Shown in pieces: positions 18,577-26,644 of a DNA stretch of 60,234 nt. Position 1 is the stretch's first letter; each line of letters begins with the position of its first letter. A program made the translations under genes and the position numbers. The DNA comes from Flavobacteriales bacterium. GTDB taxonomy: Bacteria; Bacteroidota; Bacteroidia; UBA10329. The notes under the pieces are model-generated. The model saw nothing but the letters and a program-made list of their open reading frames with translations, was not told where the DNA came from and ran no database searches. Location of the stretch: contig JAIPBM010000029.1 in the NCBI GenBank assembly GCA_021739695.1, forward strand, positions 1 to 60,234, written 5' to 3'.

Positions 18577-18697
18577 GGGTTACCAAAGGTAAGTGCTTCT
18601 CTTTCGTTTCTAAAACGTTATCGAAAGACATGACCATTATCAGAAAATTGCTAATATTGTCTATGTAAGTGTTAAAATGACACTAAGTAAAATCACC

Positions 18698-20074
18698 ATG
18701 AATCGATTTCTTTCCATTGCTTTCCTACTGACACCGTTCTTCGGATTTTCTCAGTGTTCCGTCAGTTTAGGTGACGATATTGTTCAATGCAACGGCAATC
18801 CATTCACCTTGGAGCCGGTCTATTCCGGTGGAATTGGGCAAGATTCTTTGCGAATTGTTTACGATGCGACACAAGGTCAGAGCGGTCTGGTTGGTGCTTC
18901 GCAGGTTTATATTCATTCGGGAATTCAAACAGTTCCTTTTGGTCCTTGGGAGTATGTAATCGGTAACTGGGGGTTGAATGATGGTGTAGGGCAAATGACA
19001 TCTCTAGGTAATAACCTTTGGTCTATCACTCTTAATGTAGAAGATTATTACGGTTATCCAGGAGGAACGAATGTGATCGGATTATGGATGATATTCCGTA
19101 ATGGAGATGGATCTGCGTCTGGTCGAGATAATAACGGCAATGACATTTTTCTGGAGACGTCAAACAATAACGCCAGCACTTTTGGAGGTGTTTCTGCTAC
19201 TGATATTGCTGGAGGTACAGGTTCGTTCAGTTGGAGCACTGGTGCGCAAACAACTACTATCAACGTAACGCAGAGCGGTAGTTATACTGTTACGTATACA
19301 GATGGACTTGGATGTGTGAGCACAGACGAGATACAAGTGACTTTCGGTTCGGGTAATGTTCAGGTTAACCTCGGACCTGATATGTCTTTATGCGATGGAG
19401 AAAGCATTACGCTTGATGCGGGTTCTGGATTCAGTTCTTATGATTGGTCTTCTGGCGCAAGTACTCAAACATTAGTTGTGACCGAGCCAGGCGATTATGC
19501 CGTTACCGTAACAGATCAAGCAGGTTGTACAGGAATTGACCTGATCAATATTCAAACTGGAACTTCTCCGGTTGCTGATTTCGAATACAATGCTGTGGTA
19601 GGAACAACCGTGAGTTTTACGGACATTGGTTCGGGTGCCACTACCATTTATTGGGATTTCAACGGAGATGGAAATACGGATGCCACATCGGCTGAGGGAG
19701 CTTCTGTTGAATACGATTTTGGTTCAGAAAGCGTGTTTGGAGTTGTAATGATTGCAGAGAATGGCTGCGGAGCGGATACATCATCTCAGAATGTGCTCGT
19801 TCAAGACGTGGGAATTGAAGAATTGAAATCGAAACTTGGTTTTTCAGCTTATCCGAACCCAGTAAATGAACAGGTAAGCTTCGGGTTTTCAAACCAAAGC
19901 GCTTTAATTCAAACCTTTGCAATGATGGATGTGCAGGGAAGAGTGATCTTCTCAAAATCCAATATTGTTGGAACTAAAGCAATCGTTGATCTGTCAAGCT
20001 TTATTCCAGGAACCTATCTATTGAAAGTTGAAACATCAGAAGGAATCATTTACGAACGCATTTTAAAACAATAA
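18698..20074 (+). CDS. Secreted carbohydrate-locus protein with PKD domain and T9SS sorting domain
   Basis: The signal peptide is MNRFLSIAFLLTPFFGFSQ; ATG 18698 was chosen over 18677 for that reason. Residues about 45-150 form a domain shared with the next two genes: VYIHSGIQ, WEYVIGNWG, DGVGQMTSLG, DYYGYPGG, FRNGDGSASGRDNNGNDIF. Two immunoglobulin-like segments, a PKD-like domain (WDFNGDGNTDAT) and a C-terminal T9SS sorting domain (YPNPVNEQVSFGF) follow. No catalytic motif was found. From the position beside a GH13 amylase I infer an alpha-glucan-binding surface protein. Confidence 0.75.
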   Translation: MNRFLSIAFLLTPFFGFSQCSVSLGDDIVQCNGNPFTLEPVYSGGIGQDSLRIVYDATQGQSGLVGASQVYIHSGIQTVPFGPWEYVIGNWGLNDGVGQMTSLGNNLWSITLNVEDYYGYPGGTNVIGLWMIFRNGDGSASGRDNNGNDIFLETSNNNASTFGGVSATDIAGGTGSFSWSTGAQTTTINVTQSGSYTVTYTDGLGCVSTDEIQVTFGSGNVQVNLGPDMSLCDGESITLDAGSGFSSYDWSSGASTQTLVVTEPGDYAVTVTDQAGCTGIDLINIQTGTSPVADFEYNAVVGTTVSFTDIGSGATTIYWDFNGDGNTDATSAEGASVEYDFGSESVFGVVMIAENGCGADTSSQNVLVQDVGIEELKSKLGFSAYPNPVNEQVSFGFSNQSALIQTFAMMDVQGRVIFSKSNIVGTKAIVDLSSFIPGTYLLKVETSEGIIYERILKQ

Positions 20075-20076
20075 AC

Positions 20077-20982
20077 ATGAAGAAAATATTACTATCATCC
20101 GCTCTAATGATTGGAGCGTCAAGTATTTATGCGCAAACACAAATTACCATTACGCTTGACACCAAAAGCATGTTTAACGTGGATTGCAACCTGCTTGGCG
20201 ATGGAATTGGTGGTCCGGCTCCCGTGAATAAGGTTTACATGCACTCTGGTGCATGTTCAGAAAATAGAGGCTCCAATCAGAGCCAAACAGCTCAAGAATA
20301 CTGTGCGGATCAAATTGTTCCATACGCATCAGATGTATGGCAACACGTGGTTGGAAATTGGGGTGCAAATCCGCAAGACGATGGCGTTGGGCAAATGGTG
20401 GATGAAGGAAATGGTGTTTACAGCAAGACCTTCATCATGGAAGACTTTTACAGCGATCCTACCTTGGTGAGTACAGAGCAAAATGCCACAGGAACTACTG
20501 TTTCAGCTCCATTTGACCCGATCAATACAATATATCTGTTGGGTCTGGTTTTCAGAAATGAAGATGGAACTGCTTCTGGTCGCGATCAGCAAGGATGCCA
20601 AGACATATTTGTGATAAATGTTGATAAGGCAAATCCAACCGTCATTAATTCTACGGACAACTCAATTTGCGAATCGGTAACCTTCTCAAAATCATCTGTT
20701 GGAATCAAAGACAACGATCTTGCATATGATCTTTTTGTTGGCCCGAATCCTATGGCAACTGAAGGTTTCGTCCGTATCAGTTTGAAAGAAAACGTGGCCA
20801 ATGCCCGATTTGAATTGGTAAACAGCGTTGGACAATTGGTTCATTCAGAAAGCACCAATCTCACCGCTGGAAAGAACATCCTTCCTTTTGGCGTATCTGA
20901 ACTTAGCAACGGTATTTATTTTGCCACGATCAGAAGCAATTCTGGTCTTTTAATGCAACATAAAGTTGTAGTAAGTCATTAA
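20077..20982 (+). CDS. Secreted protein with the shared N-terminal domain and T9SS sorting domain
   Basis: A 301-residue protein beginning 2 bases after the previous stop. The signal peptide (MKKILLSSALMIGASSIYAQ) precedes one copy of the domain seen in both neighbours: VYMHSGACS, WQHVVGNWGANP, DDGVGQMVDEG, EDFYSDP, VFRNEDGTASGRDQQG. A T9SS sorting domain ends the protein (VGPNPMATEGFV). It has no catalytic domain, so it looks like a stripped-down binding protein, comparable in role to SusE/SusF. That role is inference. Confidence 0.72.
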   Translation: MKKILLSSALMIGASSIYAQTQITITLDTKSMFNVDCNLLGDGIGGPAPVNKVYMHSGACSENRGSNQSQTAQEYCADQIVPYASDVWQHVVGNWGANPQDDGVGQMVDEGNGVYSKTFIMEDFYSDPTLVSTEQNATGTTVSAPFDPINTIYLLGLVFRNEDGTASGRDQQGCQDIFVINVDKANPTVINSTDNSICESVTFSKSSVGIKDNDLAYDLFVGPNPMATEGFVRISLKENVANARFELVNSVGQLVHSESTNLTAGKNILPFGVSELSNGIYFATIRSNSGLLMQHKVVVSH

Positions 20983-21003
20983 TAGAATTCAAATTTCCTT
21001 TTC

Positions 21004-23847
21004 ATGAGAATCATTTCGTTCTGTTTATGTGCTGTTTTTGTAGCAACTGCATCCGTTGCTCAAGTGGTGACGACCGATATCCCGTATATCACGGTTTCGG
21101 ACTCCATCACCATCACCTTCAATAGCAATCAAGGAAATGGTTCTCTTTCTGGAGTTAGCCCTGTTTACATGCACACTGGGCTTATTACTGCTTCGAGTGA
21201 ATATGAAGGAAATTGGCGAAGTCAAGTAGGACTTTGGGGCGAAGCAAATCCAGAACTGGTAATGACCAATGCTGGAGGTGGTGTACATACCAAGGGCATC
21301 AATATTGAGGATTTTTACAATACGGGTACTTGGGCAGGAGTTCGGGCCTTGGCCATGGTATTCAGAAACGCGGATGGTTCTGTAGTTGGGCAAAATGCCA
21401 ATGGATCCGATATCTACATTCCTGTGTTCGAATCGGCTACTGAATTGGATGCGATGATCATGAATCCGATTGTTCCAGGAAAAGTGGTAGAGCAGAATGC
21501 GCCTCTGACGATGGATGTGCGCAGCAATAATCCACTCAGCCTCATCAATCTATATCAGAATGGTGCATTGATCGGGCAGAATTTGGGTGACATGGCTACT
21601 GCGAGTGTAAACACTTCAGCGCCTGGTAAGTATTACCTCAGCTATTCGGTAGAAGCCGGTGGAGAAACCATTACAGATAGCACATATTTCATTGTTGCTG
21701 AACCACCAACGGTGCAAGATCCGCCACAAGGAATAGAACCGGGAATTACCATCATAAATAGCACAACCGTAACGTTCTGTCTTTGGGCCCCTTTTAAGCA
21801 ATTCGTGTATTTCATTGGCGATGAAACAAATTGGGAAATTGACCCAGCATATCAATTGAAACGATCTGTTGATGGCGAACGCTATTGGATCACCTTGAAT
21901 AACGTAACGCCACAGACGGAATATCGCTTTCAGTATTTTGTGGATGGGATGTTCAAAGTGGCTGATCCGTATTCTTACAAAGTTTTGGAGGAATACAGTG
22001 ACGCGGGCATTAACCCGAACATCTATCCCAATCTGATTCCTTATCCAAATGATCTTACAAGTGGAGATGTGTCAGTCTACCAAACCGACATGCCAACTTA
22101 TGATTGGCAAACCACAGGTTATCAGCGACCAGCGAAGGAAGACCTCGTTATTTACGAGTTGCTAATCCGCGATTTCTCATTCAGGAAAAGCTTCACATCA
22201 GTAATTGATTCGCTTAACTATCTGAAGGGTCTTGGTATCAACGCTATTCAATTAATGCCTGTGATTGAGTTCGAAGGAAACGATTCGTGGGGATACAATC
22301 CGATTTTCTTCACTGCTGTGGATAAGAAATATGGTCCTGCGGATAAACTGAAGGAATTGATTGACGCCTGTCATGATCATGGCATTGCCGTAATACTTGA
22401 TATTGTGCCTAACCACGCATTTGGAAGAAATCCATACGTTGAAATGTATTGGGACGCAGGACTTCAACGACCGGCTTGGAACAGTCCATATTTCAATGCG
22501 GTTGCTACACATCCATTCAGTGTAGGATACGATTTCAATCACGAAAGCCAGTACGTGCGTCAGATGTTCCATCGCATTTTCAGGTATTGGATAGAGGAAT
22601 TTAAGATAGACGGTTACCGTGTTGACCTTTCTAAAGGACTGACGCAAACAAATAGCGGGAACGACATCGGTGCTTGGACCAACTACGATCAAAGCCGTGT
22701 GAACATCATTCTCGATTACGCGAATACTATTTGGTCCTATTCTCCAGATTTCCACATGATCTTGGAGCATTTGGGCGATAATGGCGAGGAAACCGTTCTA
22801 GCCAACAACAATATCATGTTGTGGAGCAAAGCGCAGGAACAGTTCAAACAAGCTACTATGGGCTATCAATCCAATTCGGATTGGGGATGGCAAATGAGCT
22901 ATCAGACTAAAGGTTGGAATCTACCTAGGGCAGTTGGTTACATGGAAAGCCACGATGAAGATCGCTTGATGTTTGAGAACGTGACCTACGGAAACGGCTC
23001 CAATCCTGATTACAACTGCGCAGACACAACAACTGCTTTATACCGTATGCAAGCTGCGGCCGCCATGTTCACTTTGGTGCCAGGACCAAAAATGATCTGG
23101 CAATTTGGCGAGCTGGGTTACGATATATCTATTTTTTGGCCTTCAGGTCTTGATCTTTCCCGAACGGCAGCGAAGCCTATCCGTTGGAACTATTTCTGGG
23201 AAGAAGCCAGACAGAAGCTCTATCGTGCTTGGGGTGCCATCAATACCTTGAAGCATATGCAACCCGTCTATTCGGTCACAACTTATGGCTTAGACCTTGG
23301 CGGGACAGGCAAAAGAATGTGGCTCTCTCATCCAGACATGAACACCAGTGTTACTGCTAATTTTGATGTGAATGGTTTTGATATGACGCCCGATTTCCAG
23401 CACACTGGAACGTGGTACAATTACATGACAGGCGAACCGCTTGAAGTGAATGCGACCAACATGACGCTTTATTACGAACCAGGTCAATATTACATCTACA
23501 CCGATCAGCCTTTGCCTGTTCCAAATCTCGATTTTGTTGAGGAAGATCAACCGGATGGAATTGCGGAGAATGATCCGTTGCAAACGCGCATCTACCCGAA
23601 TCCTACGACTGGAACCACGTACATTGAATATGCTTTGAAAAATGATGTAGCGCGTTCCATTGAAATACGCGACATCACCGGAAGACTTGTCAGAAACATA
23701 CCGATCGGTTCTAGCACAGTTGGATTGAATCGTGTTTCTTGGAATGGAACGAACGATCAGGGGCAGGCCGTTTCCAATGGTCAGTACATCGTAACCATTA
23801 CAACTAACAAGTATCGATTTTCGAAGATATTGATGATGGCGCGATAG
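21004..23847 (+). CDS. Secreted alpha-amylase family (GH13) enzyme
   Basis: A signal peptide is followed by the shared N-terminal domain (about 30-145: VYMHTGLI, FRNADGSVVGQNANGSDIY), an Ig-like spacer and a CBM48-like domain (about 255-335: FCLWAPFKQFVYFIGD). The GH13 barrel (about 375-760) keeps all four regions: DIVPNHAF, GYRVDLSKG (nucleophile Asp), ILEHLG (acid/base Glu) and ESHDED. The C-terminus carries a T9SS sorting domain with a FlgD-like fold (YPNPTTGTTYIEY). It should cleave alpha-1,4 or alpha-1,6 glucans at the cell surface. It starts 21 bases after the previous gene, so the three genes are likely one operon. Confidence 0.92.
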   Translation: MRIISFCLCAVFVATASVAQVVTTDIPYITVSDSITITFNSNQGNGSLSGVSPVYMHTGLITASSEYEGNWRSQVGLWGEANPELVMTNAGGGVHTKGINIEDFYNTGTWAGVRALAMVFRNADGSVVGQNANGSDIYIPVFESATELDAMIMNPIVPGKVVEQNAPLTMDVRSNNPLSLINLYQNGALIGQNLGDMATASVNTSAPGKYYLSYSVEAGGETITDSTYFIVAEPPTVQDPPQGIEPGITIINSTTVTFCLWAPFKQFVYFIGDETNWEIDPAYQLKRSVDGERYWITLNNVTPQTEYRFQYFVDGMFKVADPYSYKVLEEYSDAGINPNIYPNLIPYPNDLTSGDVSVYQTDMPTYDWQTTGYQRPAKEDLVIYELLIRDFSFRKSFTSVIDSLNYLKGLGINAIQLMPVIEFEGNDSWGYNPIFFTAVDKKYGPADKLKELIDACHDHGIAVILDIVPNHAFGRNPYVEMYWDAGLQRPAWNSPYFNAVATHPFSVGYDFNHESQYVRQMFHRIFRYWIEEFKIDGYRVDLSKGLTQTNSGNDIGAWTNYDQSRVNIILDYANTIWSYSPDFHMILEHLGDNGEETVLANNNIMLWSKAQEQFKQATMGYQSNSDWGWQMSYQTKGWNLPRAVGYMESHDEDRLMFENVTYGNGSNPDYNCADTTTALYRMQAAAAMFTLVPGPKMIWQFGELGYDISIFWPSGLDLSRTAAKPIRWNYFWEEARQKLYRAWGAINTLKHMQPVYSVTTYGLDLGGTGKRMWLSHPDMNTSVTANFDVNGFDMTPDFQHTGTWYNYMTGEPLEVNATNMTLYYEPGQYYIYTDQPLPVPNLDFVEEDQPDGIAENDPLQTRIYPNPTTGTTYIEYALKNDVARSIEIRDITGRLVRNIPIGSSTVGLNRVSWNGTNDQGQAVSNGQYIVTITTNKYRFSKILMMAR

Positions 23848-23853
23848 GCCGTA

Positions 23854-24312
23854 TCAAATATCCCAATCCCAAAAGCGCCACCAGTCATTCTTGTCGTTCA
23901 CCACAACTTTTATCTGTGGGTTTCGTGTCTTTAACAATTGAATGAATTCCTTTTCCTGTGCAGGAGAAATGAGCACGCTTTTAGATTTTGATTTAACAAG
24001 CAAGCGTTTGAGCGATGATGCTGGAGACGAAAGCGGATTGTAACTACGCTTCACTGATGTGATCTCGCTCAGTGGAATCTTTCCATAGTTTACGGGGCCG
24101 AGTTTGATACTCAGCGTGGAATCCGATACTTCATACCGCATTCCCAACAGTAGCAGTAGCACAATTGCTAGCGAACCAGCAATGGTGGCTATAGCCGCTA
24201 CAAGTTCACCCGAACCCACATTTCCCTTTGTTAAAAACAGAATAGGCGTAAACATGACCAAGATGAATAGGAGTAGAGCCACACTTATTCTTGATCGGAA
24301 TGTTGTTGTCAC
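23854..24312 (-). CDS. Membrane protein with bacterial PH-like domain
   Basis: A 152-residue protein with two membrane helices (about 10-30 and 38-58) and a C-terminal PH-like domain (YEVSDSTLSIKLGP, KIPLSEITSVKRS, VLISPAQEKEFIQLL). This is the pattern of DUF1200/bPH proteins. The start is GTG, two bases after the stop of the upstream GH31 gene, so the two are probably co-transcribed. Function unknown. Confidence 0.75.
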   Translation of the reverse strand: MTTTFRSRISVALLLFILVMFTPILFLTKGNVGSGELVAAIATIAGSLAIVLLLLLGMRYEVSDSTLSIKLGPVNYGKIPLSEITSVKRSYNPLSSPASSLKRLLVKSKSKSVLISPAQEKEFIQLLKTRNPQIKVVVNDKNDWWRFWDWDI

Positions 24313-24314
24313 GT

Positions 24315-25928
24315 TCAGTTCAATATCACTTTGCGAATGGCATAATTACCATTCTGAATCACTTTGCAGATATACACTCCTTGGTTGAGCTGGCTGATGT
24401 CTAACTGTGTTTTGGCCGTAGTCAAACCACTTGAATGGACCATTTTACCCGATACATCCATCAGTTCCAAACGTGCGCCATTGAAATCGGTGTTGTTCAG
24501 TTGAATGGTCAATAGACCCTCACTCGGATTCGGATACATGGATACCAAGGTTTCATTTTGCTCAGCAATTCCCAATGGATTTCCCTTGGTGAAAATGGGA
24601 AACTCTGTGTATGGAACCGTAAATGTTTCCGTGGTTCCACCTGTATAGACCTGATTGTTGTCGTAGAGATAGATCCATTCATACCCTTCTGGGAAATTGA
24701 CGGTGATGGAAGTGCCTTCGGCCAAAAATGGTGTTACAAAAATGTCAGGACCAAGCATGTAACTGTAGTCTGTCTTATTGAAGAACTGCATCAGCGATTG
24801 CCCGTTGGCGAAGTACGATTCGCTGTTTACCATCAGGTAATGGAGCATGTTGTAACGTTTCTCAACCAAGTCTCGATAAATATCTTCGGTTTCCTGATCA
24901 AACATCCAAGGACGATGTTCTCCGCCACCACCGTTTTCCATCAGTCCGCTAAAGGTGCCCAACTGCGCCCAACGGATAAAAAGCTCTTTCGAACGACCTC
25001 CAGGATAATTATCATCCTCACGATAACCGCCAATGTCTGAACCAAAAGATAGGTAGCCCATTTCGTAAGAATGGTACATGCTATTCAAGGCCCAAGTAAG
25101 TCCTTCAAAGGTGGCATCCTGATCACCGACCCAAGCTGCAAAACCTGTCTGGACAGGGGAGAACGATACTTGATCACCACCTACATCAGCTAAGCCATAA
25201 TTATCAATCGGTCTGGCCATAATGATGCGGTCATCGCCCAGAACCTCCCACGTGTAGTCGAAATGAAGCTGATAGTAAGCGTGCGAATAATCCAATCGGG
25301 AAACGAAGCCATTGGCGCCATCAGACCAAGGCGTTTGAATAGCAGAAAAGTCGGTGCCATCACATTTCCAACCGTCAATGCCCATATCCAGCATGTTGTC
25401 CATTAGGCCTTTCCACCATGCAACTGCATCTGGATTGAACCAATCAATCAGACTTCCATCACCTTTCCACCAATTCACCACCGCAGGGTTGTTGTCGAAC
25501 GGCAACTGCTTCATAAAATAGCCTTGGTCTTTTGCATAATCGTAAATCGCGCCTTCATCAATGTTGATGATTCCCGTTATCCACATCACCACTTTCACAT
25601 CACGTGCATGCAAGGAATCAATCATGGCCTGCGCGTCCTCAAACAGGGTGGTGTCCCATTCAAAGGTGTTGTAACCCGTTTCCCATGGACTATCAATGAT
25701 GATGGCGCTAACGGGAATGTCTCTTGCGATGTAATCGTCCACAACTTGCAGGGCGCTTGCCTGTGTGCTTTCATCCTCCCAAACCCAGTGCGAAAATGCC
25801 CATGAGGGCCACGGAAGGTTGAAAGTGTCTTCTAATGCGGTAAGTGGAGCGGTTGCATTCCAATTGATCTGCTGTGCCTGTGAATTCAAATACAGGGAGC
25901 AAAGGGCAAGGCTAAAAAGTGTGCGCAT
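24315..25928 (-). CDS. Secreted glycoside hydrolase family 31 enzyme with T9SS sorting domain
   Basis: The signal peptide is MRTLFSLALCSLYLNSQAQ, giving the start at 25928; the longer frame adds 14 unconvincing residues. The barrel shows GH31 features: the sheet start PVSAIIIDSPWETGYNTF, the likely nucleophile region GIDGWKCDGTDF and the acid/base region SFGSDIGGY. A T9SS sorting domain (MYPNPSEGLLTIQL) ends the protein. It probably removes alpha-linked glucose or xylose residues at the surface and works with the GH13 enzyme encoded convergently. Shorter than many GH31 enzymes because it lacks the large N-terminal sandwich. Confidence 0.85.
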   Translation of the reverse strand: MRTLFSLALCSLYLNSQAQQINWNATAPLTALEDTFNLPWPSWAFSHWVWEDESTQASALQVVDDYIARDIPVSAIIIDSPWETGYNTFEWDTTLFEDAQAMIDSLHARDVKVVMWITGIINIDEGAIYDYAKDQGYFMKQLPFDNNPAVVNWWKGDGSLIDWFNPDAVAWWKGLMDNMLDMGIDGWKCDGTDFSAIQTPWSDGANGFVSRLDYSHAYYQLHFDYTWEVLGDDRIIMARPIDNYGLADVGGDQVSFSPVQTGFAAWVGDQDATFEGLTWALNSMYHSYEMGYLSFGSDIGGYREDDNYPGGRSKELFIRWAQLGTFSGLMENGGGGEHRPWMFDQETEDIYRDLVEKRYNMLHYLMVNSESYFANGQSLMQFFNKTDYSYMLGPDIFVTPFLAEGTSITVNFPEGYEWIYLYDNNQVYTGGTTETFTVPYTEFPIFTKGNPLGIAEQNETLVSMYPNPSEGLLTIQLNNTDFNGARLELMDVSGKMVHSSGLTTAKTQLDISQLNQGVYICKVIQNGNYAIRKVILN

Positions 25929-26077
25929 AGTTTGATGTTTGGTGTGTTCTAATTTAGGAAAATGCTGCAAGTGACAATTATTTGTGCGCTTTCAAGTTCG
26001 ATTTCATCGTAATCGTTAATTATTCAAAAATGACTTTTGCTATGTACATATCCTAGCAATGGTGCTTAAGGTTTGGG

Positions 26078-26085
26078 TATCTTTG
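26078..26085 (+). promoter_or_regulatory. Candidate -7 element TATCTTTG
   Basis: A perfect TAnnTTTG match 4 bases before the ATG of the YceI-like gene. If functional, the transcript would be leaderless. Confidence 0.3.
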
Positions 26086-26089
26086 AAGT

Positions 26090-26644
26090 ATGAAATTCCT
26101 GCTGACCCTTGTTCTTATATTGGGTGGCTTAAACGCCCAAGCTCAAGACAAAACCACTTTTCAGATTCGTGATGGCAAGGTGGGCATTAGCATTTACTAC
26201 CAAGATACCTTATTGAATATCGGCAGTCACAAACTTCGAATGATGATCAATAATGTCAATATGGAAGTCGTGATTGCTGTTAGTCCGAATACGTTCTCTA
26301 CCGGCATAGATTCCTTGGACTTGAAGCTACGAGAGGGATCGCAGAATGATGTGGTTTTTAGAGGCGTACTCGGACTAGACCAACTTTGGACCAAGAACAA
26401 ATCGACCCAACATTTTGATGCAGAAGGGGAGCTGACTTTAAACGGACGGACAGAAAGCGTGGTACTGAAAGGAGCACTCAGCGATTTTCAGGTGGGGCCA
26501 AACCTCGATTGCATGATGTATCTGCACTACGATATCACGCTTAGCGATTTTGGCCTGGACGAAACACTGCCAGATGGGTTTGCAGAAACCGGTTGTATGG
26601 AAATCCTACAACCTTTGAGCCTGCCTACGAGCCGGGATCAATAA
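26090..26644 (+). CDS. YceI-like secreted protein
   Basis: A signal peptide (MKFLLTLVLILGGLNAQAQ) precedes a 165-residue beta-rich domain. It has the YceI-type late strand pair HFDAEGELTLNGRTESVVLKG (residues split around 118-138). YceI proteins bind isoprenoid lipids in an elongated lipocalin-like barrel. The last 7 bases overlap the stop of the convergent receptor gene. The call rests on pattern rather than strong motifs. Confidence 0.65.
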   Translation: MKFLLTLVLILGGLNAQAQDKTTFQIRDGKVGISIYYQDTLLNIGSHKLRMMINNVNMEVVIAVSPNTFSTGIDSLDLKLREGSQNDVVFRGVLGLDQLWTKNKSTQHFDAEGELTLNGRTESVVLKGALSDFQVGPNLDCMMYLHYDITLSDFGLDETLPDGFAETGCMEILQPLSLPTSRDQ

